Under the pieces are notes generated by a model. That model searched no databases, was not told where the DNA came from, and saw only the letters and a list, made by a program, of their open reading frames with translations. From Trema orientale (lineage: Eukaryota; Streptophyta; Magnoliopsida; Rosales; Cannabaceae): a DNA stretch of 64,000 nucleotides. The position numbers were made by a program, and so were the translations under genes. The DNA lies in NCBI GenBank assembly GCA_002914845.1, contig JXTC01000081.1, forward strand, positions 562,628 through 626,627, read 5' to 3'. Shown piece by piece: positions 11,205 through 21,548 of this stretch. Positions within the stretch are counted from its first letter, which is position 1. Each line of letters opens with the position of its first letter.

Positions 11205-11910
11205 GGCGGGATACTTATCGGAAAAGAAGCGATAAGATTTTAAAATAGCTGCATGGGAAAAGTATAAATGCAGGAAAACTCACAGCTAGGAGTGAGAAAA
11301 CTATGTACATGCATGAAGTTTAAAGAATATAGAAGCATGTAGAAGAATACTCATTGGCTTGTCACGATGAGGTTTGACCTCTGCATGGAAAAATATGCAG
11401 GAAAAATGGCATGTAGAAAAATACTTATCGTAAAGGAGACGATAAGGTTTTGACATCCGCATGAATATATTTAAAAATCATGCAGGGAGAACTACATGCA
11501 AGGACTCAGAAATGTGAGATTTTTTAAAAGCTTGTAGAAAATTACTTATCGGATTTACATAATAAGGTTTTGACTTCCGCATAGGAAAATGTGTAAAGCT
11601 ATGCAGGAAAGAGTACATGTAAGTACAGAAGCTTGAACATGTAGAAAAACACTTATCGTAGAGGCGACGATAAGGTTTTGACATTTGCATGAGTGCATAT
11701 TAAAATCATGCAGGGAGAGCTTCATGCAAAGACTCAGAAATATGAGATTTTAGAAGCATGTAGAAAGGTACTTATCGGCTTTGCACGATAAGGTTTTTGA
11801 CATCTGCATAGAAAAATGTATAAAGCTATGCAGGAAAGACTACATGTAAGGACAGAAGCTTGAACATGTAGAAAAGCCCTTATCGTAGAGGCGACGATAA
11901 GGTTTTGAGA
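11205..11910. repeat. Tandem array of ~115 bp units, each with a CTTATCG...CGATAAG hairpin
   Basis: The word CTTATCG, followed within about 10 bases by CGATAAG or a close variant and then usually by GTTTTGACAT, occurs near 11214, 11424, 11544, 11650, 11769 and 11879. A weaker unit lies near 11350. Loop types alternate. The units at 11650 and 11879 share TAGAGGCGACG, while those at 11544 and 11769 have GG...TTT-type loops, giving a two-unit period of about 228 bases. Between hairpins lie conserved words such as CATGCAGGGAGA and GAACATGTAGAAAA. Confidence 0.85.
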
Positions 11911-13043
11911 TGTGAGGTGGAGTATGGGTGAGAACACTATCCACATACTCGGGCAATAAGTACAGCTCGGATGGCTATACCCGGGTGGAATTAAGCGTCG
12001 CCCTTATGGAGGAGACAGGCTTTTGGCAGAGACTGCGCCAATTTAGCCGCTTTACGGTCAACCGGGCGGAGGAGAACTTGCTGCGACCCTTGGGACTGAG
12101 GCTGCTTCGTAGTGTAGGTACAGGGTCCCGCACACTCACCCGCTATTTAAAAAGCAAAGCGTCATCCTAGGTAAGATAATGGGTGCGGTTGCACGACCAT
12201 TTTTCGACAAGATATAGCTCATCTTGCGTTGGAGAAAAATGCAGATATGGAAGATCTGGCATTTCGGCCGGCGGTATTGCGACAAGCCACTTCTAGGATG
12301 ACTAACCAGAGATAGGAGGGCCCACGCCTAGGGTCATACTTCGCTACCTTAATTCCTCCTTGCCATAATAACGCCTCGAAGTTTTTTCTAAGGACTACCC
12401 AAGACTTTTAGTTCTGGAGATACTTTATCCTTTTTGTCTTTTCAGCGCTTTATTGTTCACTTTTCTACCTAACTCTTTCCCATTCCCCTTTTGAAACTGA
12501 TGGCTTTTGTCAGTTTACCTCTCTAGCCTTTTTCAATGGTTGTTATCCTCACATCTCTCATGCCTTTTGCGACGACTCTTACAAGTATCTCATAACATAA
12601 AGTACCCAAAGTAGTACCTAGAAATCACTTCAGAAAAATTCGAAAATAGCCGGTTTTTGAAAATGTGAGTATACCAATCTCAGTTTTGAAAATAGAGAAG
12701 CTTGAAATGAAAATAGTAGCTTCTTATTTTGACAAAACTTTGTAAAAGGACTTGTCAAAAGGGAAGGTAGATGTTTTGACAGAAACTTTGAAATGTTCGA
12801 AAAATAGTACTGAGAATCAGGTATTTGACACGAAAGGTCTTCAAGAAAACAGAACTGAACAGTATTCTTTTTTTTTTGAAAATAGGATAAAATCCTGGGG
12901 AGAATAGAGATATTAATGCACAAATATATATGAGAGAAAAATGCCCATTATGGAGTAAAAAGTAGAAAGTGATGGCAATTTTGTTTGTGCATGTAAAAAC
13001 GACAGTCCCCAGTATAGGGTTATCCGTAGCAGTCCTTAATTTA

Positions 13044-13232
13044 TCAAGTATAATATTTCTTGATAAATTTTAAATTAGTGGGTAGAGAGAGTTTACCAGT
13101 GTCAATCTCTTGGATGACACAGTACCCACTGGGCTTGACGTCAGCAATTCGATATGGGCCTTCCCAATTTGGAGTGAATTTCGCGACGTACAATCCCTTC
13201 ATGATATGGTCAGCGGCTTTTAGCACCAACTC
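13044..13232 (-). pseudogene. Integrase C-terminal tail of the Tat element
   Basis: About 62 residues in frame, including VGELVLKAADHI, NWEGPYRI and GKLSLPTNLKFIKKYY. This is the typical extreme C-terminus of plant Ty3/Gypsy integrases (the GPY-type module). The zinc-finger and catalytic D,D-35-E regions that should precede it are absent. Instead it follows directly, after one in-frame stop near 13235, on the second RNase H domain. The simplest reading is one internal deletion that removed the integrase core. Confidence 0.8.
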
Positions 13233-13234
13233 TC

Positions 13235-13531
13235 CTACCTGAAAAGAGCTTCTCGATATTTGAGCAGAGCGGGTTCTTTGACTGTGAATTGTCCATCTAA
13301 CTGTTTGATGATTAAATTAGAGTCTCGGCAGATTCTTAGTTTGGAGATTTCCATGTCATTGGCCAAATCTAAACCAATAGCCAAAGCTTCATACTCAGCT
13401 TCATTGTTAGAGCAAGGAAAGGCTAACTTGACAGCTTTCTTGAAGACTTCTCCATGATTATTGGTGAGTACAATCCCACCGCTTCCTTCATTATGAGTTG
13501 AGGCACCATCGAAGTATAATATCCAGTCGTC
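13235..13531 (-). pseudogene. Second (archaeal-type) RNase H domain of the Tat polyprotein
   Basis: Residues from DDWILYFDGAS to the stop, about 98 residues. The expected acidic residues are visible: Asp in YFDGAS, Glu in NNEAEYEAL and Asp in RDSNLI. An additional RNase H after the retroviral one is known from plant Tat elements and is thought to have been acquired from the host. It ends at KYREALFR followed by a stop where integrase should begin. Confidence 0.85.
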
Positions 13532-14056
13532 TTCTCTATCTTCCACGGAGAGTATTCCTTCATCAGGAGCATGTGTAGTATTTTTGAGTAATTCGACCAG
13601 GGCTTGACTCTTGATTGCTTTCAGTTTTTCCACCGATGTATCAAGCTCACTAAGCATGAGCATCCACTTAGCATATCGTCCATTGAGAACAGGCTTCTGA
13701 AGAAGAAACTTAATTGGGTCAGAGTTGGTGATCACCTTCACTTTATGAGTGAGCATGTAATGTCGAAGTTTTTGTATTGCATAAGCTAGTGCAACACAAA
13801 GCTTATCGTTGAAGGGATAATTTTTCTCCGGACCCTTGAGCAGTCGGCTAAGATAGTAGACTAGTTTTTCTTGTTCGTCAGACTCTTGTGCTATAAGTAC
13901 TCCAACGGCTTCGTCGGAGGCAGACAAATAGATGAGCAGTTCTTTTCCTGGGGACGGAGTGATCATGACTTGTGGGTGAGTGAGGATTTTCTTGATTTTA
14001 CCGAATGCATGCTCATGCTCCGGTTCCCACTTGAACTCTACCGACTTCTTGGTAAG
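13532..14056 (-). pseudogene. Retroviral-type RNase H and tether of the Tat polyprotein
   Basis: Open from just after a stop near 14057. The start (FKWEPEHEHAFGKIKKIL) is the classic connection between reverse transcriptase and RNase H. It continues through IYLSASDEAVGVLI, VYYLSRLLKGPEKNY and NSDPIKFLLQKPVLNGRYAKW. It stays in frame with the following second RNase H. Confidence 0.88.
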
Positions 14057-14057
14057 T

Positions 14058-14853
14058 TAATGTAGAGGCTTGATGATGGTGGCTAAGGCAGGAATAAATC
14101 TCTGGAGGTAAGAAACTTTCCCAATGAATTGCCTTAACTGCTTGAGGTCTCGAGATTAAGACATATTGATTATAGCTTTAGTCTTGTCACCATCAATTCG
14201 GATACCCTCTTTGTGCACTACAAAGCCAAGAAACTTGCCATTGGAGACACCAAATGCACATTTCAGTGGGTTCATTTTGAGGTTATATTGCCGACAGCGC
14301 TGAAATACTCTTCTTAGGTGGTCAAGGTGCATTTCTCGCTTTCGGGAGTTGACTACGAGATCGTCCACATAGTCCTCGACATAGTTATGAATCATGTCAT
14401 GGAATATGGCAGTCATAGCTCGCTGATATGTGGCGCCGGCGTTCTTGAGGCCGAATGGGTGACCACATAGTAAAAATTTCTAAAAAGAGTATGAAACGCC
14501 GTCTTGATCACATCTTCTGGATCCATCTTGATTTGATTATAGCCACTGAACCCATCCATGAAAGAGAACATTTCGTGATTAGCCGTGGCATCAATGAGCA
14601 TGTCGAGATTCGGGAGAGGAAAATCATCCTTCGGGCATGCTTTATTCAAATCACGGAAGTCTATGCAAATTCGGATTTGGCCATTCTTCTTTTTAATAGG
14701 GACAATGTTGGCTAACCAAATAGCATGAACACAGGGTCGGATGAATCCCGCATCAAGGAGCTTCTGGACTTCTTTTTTGAATTTGGAGTTGAATGTGAGT
14801 GCTGAAATTTCTGGCTGCTTGCTTAACAGGTTTAACGGTGAGATTAGTAGCAA
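14058..14853 (-). pseudogene. Reverse transcriptase of the Tat element, with frameshift and stops
   Basis: The fingers and palm are clear: AGFIRPCVHAIWLANIVPIK, IRICIDFRDLNKACPKDDFP, FSFMDGFSGYNQIKM and, after a break, YVEDYVDDLVV with the catalytic YVDD box. A one-base shift near 14475 moves the reading frame, since the conserved FGLKNAGATYQRAM stretch continues in another frame. Stops follow near 14155 (after INMS) and near 14057. The thumb segment RQFIGKVSYLQRFIPALA is still readable between them. Confidence 0.88.
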
Positions 14854-15148
14854 GTTTGTGGGTGATTAACTTACTACTAAGCCCTAGCATGTCTTTATAA
14901 GACTAAACGAAGACATCGCGGTATTCTTTGAGGAGTGAAAGTAAAGCAGCCTCAGATTCAGTGTCCAAATTAGCGGAGATAAAAGTTGACTTTTCCTCTC
15001 CGTCGATACCCAAGTTGATCTTTTTCAATCCATCTTGTGGGTTTGAAGGCTCGTCTTGTAACTTGTCAGGCACAAGGGGAATCGCTTCTACCCCTTCAGC
15101 ACATTTTGTTTGAGGGCTCGCGAGGTCATTGCTGGCCTCGCCATACCT

Positions 15149-15620
15149 TCAGAAGCCGTACATAGTCCGACCATTGGGAAGGATATCTTTTCGGAGTATA
15201 ACCCTTTTGGGAGTGACCGGATCTATCTCTATACCCTTAGAAGATGTATTGGTTATGCCATCTAGATTGATGCCACGAGGTCTTGTAGTGCTGATGCTCT
15301 CGGCGAGATCCTCATACAAAGTAGATTCAGCCCAGAAAATTTCTTCTTTTGCAAAAAGAGTCTTGGTAGCTGTGATCATGATTTCTTTTCTACCTTTGAT
15401 GGCTTTTATGCATTGATAAAGGGTAGAGGGTATCGCATGATGTTGATAGAGCCAAGGTCTTCCAATCAAGATGTGATAGGGGACATTCACATCAATGATA
15501 TGAAATCTAGTGGATGCTCTGATGGGACCGATTTGTAAATCTACATTGACACAGCCTTTGGTGTTAAAAGTGTCGGAAGCAAAAGTCACTAAGGGTATCG
15601 TCTGAAGAACTAACTTGTCT
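15149..15620 (-). pseudogene. Protease-downstream segment of the Tat element, active site missing
   Basis: An open stretch contains IGPIRASTRFHIIDVNVPYH, then ILIGRPWLYQHHAIPSTLYQ, the signature that follows the retropepsin flap in this group. The catalytic Asp-Ser/Thr-Gly motif should lie about 60-80 residues upstream. The sequence there is already gag-like and interrupted by a stop, so the active site was lost in the gag-protease deletion. Confidence 0.75.
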
Positions 15621-15622
15621 CC

Positions 15623-15963
15623 TTGGTGATGAAATTTGGTGAAGAAGTGTTGCCAGTGTCGCTTGGTGTGGTGATAGCAGCATTGGCAGTATTTCCACTA
15701 ACTCCAGATATAGTAGAGTTTTGGTTCGTTGTGATGGGCGGAATGCCACTTGGGTCAAGAGTCAGGATAGAAGATTCGGCTTCATTCGATCTTCTTTCTC
15801 CAGTTAATCATTGTAGGATTTGAGCATAAGATACTTGTATATCCCCCTGAGATCGTCTGAGATCATTGAGTGAATTGGCCAAGCTATTGACTGCATTAGC
15901 CAATTCAATGTTGGAGGGTTCTTGTTGTTATTGCAGTTTAGGATGTTGTTGTTGACTATCCAT
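15623..15963 (-). pseudogene. Truncated gag remnant of the Tat element
   Basis: The - strand ATG at 15963 begins a Gln-rich MDSQQQHPKLQ, broken by stops after residue 11 and again after SYAQILQ. The readable part includes IELANAVNSLANSLNDLRR and a Thr/Ser/Pro-rich linker. Only about 110 residues remain between the start and the protease segment, so the capsid and zinc-knuckle regions are deleted. Assignment as gag rests on position and start context rather than on a recognised domain. Confidence 0.6.
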
Positions 15964-16337
15964 TTTAAAAAAAGGGAAGATGGAACTTTAATAGTGTTGT
16001 CAGAATGGAATTTCAACAATAAGAAAGGGAGTGTTTAAGGATGGAATTTCGACAACAAGAAAGGGAGTGTCTAGGAGATGGAATTTCAACAACAAGAAAG
16101 GAAATATTTAGGAGATGGAATTTTAACAACAAGAAGGGAAGTGTTTAGGGAACGAAATTTCAACAATAAGAAAGGGAGTGTTTAGGGAATGAAATGGACA
16201 GAGTAACGGTATACTGAATATTGAGGAATAAGACAGGCAGAGTAATGGTACACCACCAGAGGAAATGAGTAAGGTAACGAGATGCACTTGTAGATCTTGG
16301 GAATCCCGAAGAAACGTCAGTTTCCCTTTGGCTATTT
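15964..16337 (-). other. 5' leader of the Tat element with short direct repeats
   Basis: Contains at least four spaced copies of a ~33 base unit built on GGAATTTCAACAA, AAGAAAGGGA and GTGTTTAGG between about 16005 and 16190. No open frame is present. Confidence 0.65.
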
Positions 16338-16352
16338 CCCAGTGGAGTCGCC
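16338..16352 (-). other. Primer binding site, complementary to tRNA-Arg
   Basis: On the - strand, seven bases after the LTR end, the sequence is GGCGACTCCACTGGG. From memory this pairs with the 3' end of plant tRNA-Arg(ACG), whose acceptor side reads CCCAGTGGAGTCG followed by CCA. A tRNA-Arg primer is characteristic of Ogre/Tat-type elements. Confidence 0.8.
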
Positions 16353-16358
16353 TTTTAA

Positions 16359-18615
16359 TGTTCGGGATCGGACCTAGTGTTCTGATTAATTAATGAGACC
16401 TGTAATTAATTAAAGCAAAGTAGAAAAATTGAGATTAAGATTAGACCACAGGGTGTATACAGAAAGGGTCATCACAATACGTACCACGTGTCGAAGTCCC
16501 AGTGGGCGGTCGAGAACGACACTTCCCATGGCGTCCTTGCCACGTTGGTGGTTGTAGAAATGACTCACTTAGTGTATATAGGTGTAAGGATTATCACAAC
16601 ACTATCTACGTGTCGAAGTCCTGATAGGCGGTCGATATAGAAAAACGACACTTCCCACAGCGTCCTTGTCACATTAGCGGTTGCAGGGCTAACTAGCTTA
16701 TGGATCGACAATAATATAATAATGCAGTAATGATAAGAGAATCTAGTTGACGGAGGCGAATAAACCGACCATAATGTCAGCTAGAAGTTAGCAACAGAAA
16801 ATAAAGTGCAGGAAAATAAATAGTTAGAAACTGACGAAGGCGATACCGTCCATATGCTAGTTAAGTATAGAGGTTAGAGTTATTAGGCGGTAAGTCCAGC
16901 CATATTATTAGAGATAATAATAAATAACTGAAATAATAATAACAGAAATAAGTGAGGGTTAGCAAGAGAACACAAAATCCCGAACTTGTGCCACAGGTCA
17001 AGCACAGAGTTCGAGGGGAGTAGCTCGGGGCCCACAAATCACTGAAGTGCAATGGTCAGAGATTGCATACAAAGAAACTTGTAATACAAGCTAGTAGAGA
17101 TAGTAATGTAGAAATAATAGAAAATGGTATCAAAATAATTGACTAGTAAGAAAATGATATAAAACTAATTATGAGGTATAAATTGATATAAAATAATTAT
17201 TGGGCCTAGGATATGTGAATAAATGAATATAGGCTTAGAAAATAGACATACAAAAATATCTAGGCCTATATAAATAAGTAGATATATACCAAGTACTAGG
17301 AATTTATTAGCTAATTTCTACGAATGTATAAACATATATAAAGATATGAATGGAAATACATGAGCGCAATATAAGAATTAAAGGGATAAGTACTTAGCTG
17401 TAAAAACAAGTGCCAAGAAATGGTAGTGTTGGTAACGTTAGGAAGAAAAATGATATTACGAAGATAATGGTAATAAAGATGACTAAACTTTGTACGTTTG
17501 TGAAGGAGAATTCAAAAAGATTTATGGGCTCAACGTTAAAGGAAAATGGTGGTAATTATTTGGTGAAGACAACCAAGATATGTAGTGATATAATGGAAGA
17601 ATAACAAAGGGATGGTCTCGGGTAGTGAAGAAACAAATTAGATAGGACTAAAGCAGAGGAATTGAATCAACAATATGGAATTAATAGACGAAAGGAAGTG
17701 GCTTCACATGTTGGAGAATTGAAGGTCAATAGAGAATGACCAAGTACAAGAGGAGAAAGAATGAGGGCAGGAGGATGAAGGATGAGGATGATATTTAATG
17801 ATAATTTTAGCACGTATTGGTGAGGGTAGCAAAGTTATAGTGGTGATGTTGATGATTTCGGTGGAATCTACACCAAGGAAGAAAGTTTGATAGCTTCCAG
17901 TTAAAGAAAAGAGATGAACGAGAGAGAGAGAAAGAGAGCGTGAGAGCCAAAAAAAGAGAGGAAAGATAATTGTTTTTACAGGTTATGAGCTGAATCATCT
18001 TACAATGAGGGGGTTTACCCCTATTTATAGGCAATATCATGCCTTAATTTACAAGGGAACTTAAGTAACAAGGTGATCTAGTGGCAGCCCCGTATTGGCT
18101 AAGTCTAGTCTTAATGTAGAAGTACTTAAGCAACAAGTACTTCTAACTATAAGATATCTTAGAGTCTAAGTAGATGAGGTGTCAACTATTTATAAGAACT
18201 TGTGGTACAAGTTCTTCCATTGTAAGTAATTTTAGCTTAATGTTTAAGCTAGAGAATGTTCTAGAACATTCTAGAAATTTAGGGGCGGCTTGCTCTCGAG
18301 GAAGAGAGGGCTCCAACAGCGTGTAGTTTAGCTTGTGCGGCATGTAGTTTCAAGCTTTGGTGGCGTCACTCCCAAACGGCGTGTTGTTTAGGCCAATATG
18401 ACATGTAGTTTGCCTTAAACGACATGTAGTTTGACTTGTTTTCGAGTGACGTGTAGCTTGACCCATGCTACATATAGTTTCTTCTAAGTTGGTGTCGTTT
18501 CGCTTGAGGAGTGTGTCGTCCAATCAAGCCTCATTAATCTTCTTGATCAAGTACTTAATCAATACTCAATTTATGTCCTAAGATTAACTCCTAAAATTAG
18601 GAAAATCCCAAAACA
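16359..18615 (-). repeat. 5' LTR of the Tat element
   Basis: Begins TGTTCGGGATCGG and ends TCCCAAAACA on the + strand, matching 6115-8348. It differs by scattered transitions and a few short indels, the largest around 17670-17705. It carries the same TATA box (18021-18029, - strand) and GA-rich leader as its partner. Confidence 0.93.
18021..18029 (-). promoter_or_regulatory. TATA box of the 5' LTR
   Basis: TATAAATAG on the - strand within the upstream LTR. This is the copy that would drive transcription of the element. Confidence 0.7.
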
Positions 18616-18620
18616 ACAAG
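18616..18620. repeat. Right target-site duplication (ACAAG) of the Tat element
   Basis: Perfect match to the five bases before the left LTR. Confidence 0.9.
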
Positions 18621-18941
18621 TAATTCCAAAACTTTGCATACATATTGTAGAGAGAAAACTATGATTTATTTTTGTATTCTTTACTAACATTTTCTATTAA
18701 AAAAAAAAAAGAAGGCTTGGAAATAAATTCGACATTTCTGTCGACATTTCAAAATGTCGATGACATTGTCGTTACAATGCCCATAAATATCTCAATATTA
18801 GCTCATTTTTTAACGATATTTTACGAATATTTCACCGATACACGGAAAAAAATATCTTTCCACCCTATATCGATGTCGAGACTTCAAAATACGAATATTG
18901 TCATGACAATGTCAATAAATGTCGAGACGTTTTAATCTATG

Positions 18942-19711
18942 AACAACAGAGAAAATGATATGGGTAGGACTCACTTGGGCTAAAATGAGTTTTTGTGCAT
19001 TTTTTAAAAGATGATAAATTTAAATGTATCAAAGACCTATTAACCATAGGTCAAGACCATGAAAACCTTAAAGACTTGATTTATAGTCAAGAAGTCTTTA
19101 ACACTCTTAAAAACATCATTTTTATAAAAATGTACAAAAAAGTCATTTTGGTCGTGTCATTTTCTCTTCTTACTGAGATTGTTGTACTTTGGGCTCATCA
19201 CCACCATTTTTATAAATATCAGTTTTTAGAAGGAAATAACAATTTTTAGATTAAACTTTTGTTATAAAATAGCTAATTAAATATATTTAGAAATATAATA
19301 GTTTTGTATCCAAATACTCCTTCAGTTAGTAGACAAATATCAACAGACGGAGATAATATAGGGGCAAACATAGAACATTATAATAAAACATGTTATAAAA
19401 GAAAATATAAAAAAATACTGGAACTGTTAAGTGTGAAAACTTAACCCTGCGATATCTAACTCAGCCTAATTTCTTCTTTCACACTCACTCCTCAGTCAGT
19501 AGTTGGACTTATGTTACTTAGTTGAAGGAAATGCACAAATTTAGGAGTTTTTTTGGGGTTCAAATGACAATTTTAAGGCTATTTTTTTGGATGATTTTTT
19601 AGAACAAATCATAAATGTTATAACATTTTGTGATCTCGTCGGTTTGTGACTGTCATGAGCATTCATAAAAGAAGTCACAAGGTAATTTATGACAAATACT
19701 AAAAAAGCCAT
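18942..19711. other. AT-rich intergenic DNA
   Basis: One 84-codon open frame (18995-19249, + strand) shows no recognised domain and has AT-driven composition. I do not regard it as a gene. Confidence 0.5.
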
Positions 19712-20045
19712 GTGAAAAAGAGTATTTATATGAATGGCCTTTTTTTAACATCAAGTTGAAAAATGACCCTTTTACAACTATTTAATAAATGACCATTTTA
19801 TAATTTTATTTTGATAAATGATCATTTTTGAGTTGATCTACTTTTTATAAAGTAAATCAATTTTTGAAAAAGTAAATCAATTTTTTTAAAAAGAAATCGA
19901 TTTTCAATAAATAAATTAATATATTTTAATATACTAAATCAATATAATTTTCAAAGTTAGGCTATTTTCTATCAATATTTGAAAAATGGTTATTTTTCAA
20001 ACTACGATTCAAAATTTGGCCATTTTCCTAAACACGCCGTTTGAA
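19712..20045 (+). repeat. AT-rich ~330 bp dispersed repeat, copy 1
   Basis: Begins GTATTTATATGAATGGCC, passes ATTTAATAAATGACCATTTT and several AAGTAAATCAATTTTT words, and ends near CAAAATTTGGCCATTTTCC. The order is the same in the copies at 20848 and 52219. The first and last ~14 bases are roughly inverse (AAATGGCC against GGCCATTTT), so it may be a MITE. Confidence 0.75.
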
Positions 20046-20219
20046 ATGTGATGGCGTTCCTGAAAGTCCAATTGGAGAAAGGGAGTTTTAATTGGGTGTC
20101 TATTTTGTACAACTTTTGACAATACCCTTCTTTTTAAGTAGACAATTACCACTTTTTTTAAATGTTTAACTAAATTTACTACCGCTATTAGATTCTACCA
20201 CTTTTGGGAGGTAATTAGT

Positions 20220-20420
20220 CAAGAATCTGTCAAGAATTCATTAAAAATCCATCAAGAATCTGTCAAGATTACCACTGACGTCAAGAATCTGTCAAGAATC
20301 CAACAAGATCGTCAATAATCCGTCAAAAATTTATCAAGATCGTCGCTAATGTCAAGAATCGTTCAAGAATCCGTTAAGATCGTCAAGAATTCGTCAAGAA
20401 TTCATCAAGAATTCATTTTA
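20220..20420. repeat. Minisatellite of ~10-11 bp GTCAAGAATC units
   Basis: About 15 tandem or near-tandem units of GTCAAGAATCC/T, GTCAAGAATTC and GATCGTCAAGAA types lie in 200 bases, with slight length variation. Confidence 0.85.
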
Positions 20421-20847
20421 AAAAAGTAGTATAGTGGTAGATTTAATTAATGAGAAAGTGGTATACAACTAATTTATTCCATAAAATAGAATTCCAATAA
20501 ATTTGATGTAGATAATTATTTGAATAAAAAGATTGATGATATAATTTTTTATCCATTTTCGTCATCCAATTACGTGTCTTAGAAAATTCATCTTCTTTTA
20601 GGAAAAAATAATCATAATTTTGATTAGATGAACTGCAAAACTAACATTTTTGTGCCTACACAATTATATAATAAGCAATTTCAGGATAATGGCGGGTTTT
20701 TTAGTCGTGATTAAATCCACTTTTTAACAAATATCCCAACACTATCTAATATTAATTTATTTAAATTTAGGCATCTATAAGTTTTTATTCTTTTGAAACA
20801 ATAATCTTAAAGTTGTTAAACAATGTTCAAATTTTTATGGAATTAAT
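20421..20847. other. AT-rich intergenic DNA
   Basis: Nothing recognised. Confidence 0.5.
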
Positions 20848-21165
20848 AAAGTATTTATAAGAAAATGGCCTTTTTTTCAAATCAATTTAAAAAATGGCCA
20901 TTTTTTATACCTATTTAATAAATGATCGTTTTATAATTTTATTTTGACAAATGACTATTTTTTTAGTTTATCTATTTTTATAAAGTAACTCAATTTTATC
21001 TAAAGTAAATCACTTTTTGAAAAAAGTAAATCAATTTTTAAAAAATAAATCAATTTTTAAAAAATAAATCAATATATTTTGATACACTAAATACAAAAAA
21101 CAGGCATATTTTAAATGATTTTCAAAATTTGGCCATTTTTTCACAGTTTCAAATAACCATTCTAC
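20848..21165 (+). repeat. AT-rich ~330 bp dispersed repeat, copy 2
   Basis: Same order of words as copy 1 about 1.1 kb upstream: AGTATTTATAAGAAAATGGC at the start, TATTTAATAAATGATCGTTT, tandem AATAAATCAATTTTT units, and AAAATTTGGCCATTTTT near the end. Confidence 0.75.
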
Positions 21166-21268
21166 AAAGGAAAAATTAGGTAAAACACAGTGTTTTAATA
21201 AATTATCTCAAATATACGGCGTCCATGTTTTAATTTTTTTTTTATACCATATATTTTAGAAAAATGAT

Positions 21269-21446
21269 ACCTCGACCACACTGACTCATTCACATTACCT
21301 AAATATTGGCCATTTGACAATTGAGATGATGAATTGCCATGGAGCTGTAGTTCATTATTGAAGAGGGAACAAGGTGCCCAGTGCCGTGCTTTGGCAGATT
21401 GGGTTGAGGTCGCAAGCGGAGGTACCGTCGAGTTGTTCGATTTCAT
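21269..21446 (-). other. Possible orphan exon or gene fragment (weak)
   Basis: A stretch of higher GC on the - strand stays open for 117 codons (21548-21195). Its first in-frame ATG is at 21446 (MKSNNSTVPPLA), giving 59 residues to an AG|GTATCA donor-like site at 21268. The composition (Ser/Asn-rich, few acidic residues) differs from the AT-driven shadows nearby. I do not recognise the protein, and no continuing exon appears downstream, where repeat copy 2 begins. It may be a fragment of a lost gene or chance. Confidence 0.2.
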
Positions 21447-21548
21447 GATGAGGGGTTTTCTACAAGCCACTGTGGAAGGAGAGATATAGAAGTTGAGAGA
21501 CTTAAATAGGAAGCCTCCGAGATTGAACGCAATGTCAATGGCGGCCAA

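Larger units (their letters stand above)
8349..13043 (-). other. Long non-coding 3' region of the Tat element
   Basis: Nearly 4.7 kb between the integrase tail and the 3' LTR has no open frame with a recognisable domain. Tat-group elements commonly have such a long 3' region. It holds an AT microsatellite (10723-10806), an array of hairpin-bearing repeats (11205-11910) and a more GC-rich patch at about 11930-12310. The open frames at 8631-8966 (- strand) and 11928-12170 (+ strand) are the longest here, but I recognise nothing in them. Confidence 0.7.
6115..18615 (-). mobile_element. Ty3/Gypsy LTR retrotransposon, Tat/Ogre lineage, defective (12.5 kb)
   Basis: Two direct repeats of about 2.24 kb (6115-8348 and 16359-18615) start TG and end CA and are flanked by the 5 bp duplication ACAAG. 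The internal region reads on the - strand: tRNA-Arg primer site, short gag remnant, protease tail, reverse transcriptase, RNase H, a second archaeal-type RNase H, then an integrase C-terminal tail and about 4.7 kb of non-coding 3' DNA. The second RNase H, the tRNA-Arg primer site and the long 3' region are known traits of the plant Tat/Ogre group. The capsid, protease active site and integrase catalytic core are deleted, and several stops and a frameshift interrupt pol, so it cannot be autonomous. A hand comparison of the first ~175 LTR bases gives roughly 6% difference, mostly transitions, so it is not a recent insertion. Confidence 0.93.
5559..18941. mobile_element. Older inverted-repeat element split by the Tat retrotransposon
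   Basis: Sequence left of the retrotransposon (5559-6114) and right of it (18621-18941) forms matching inverted ends. GGATTAAAATGTC at 5561 pairs with the inverse of GACGTTTTAATC near 18926-18937. Both halves are full of degenerate GTCGATGTC and ATATTGTCGA words. AACAAC lies just outside each end (5553-5558 and 18942-18947) as a possible residual target duplication. Without the insertion the element would be about 0.88 kb. Non-coding, class unknown. Confidence 0.55.

Noticed and set aside
13260..15823. Several 60-95 codon + strand open frames (for example 15129-15416 and 15623-15823)
   Set aside because: They are antisense to the pol and protease remnants, whose - strand frames carry clear RT, RNase H and protease-region motifs.
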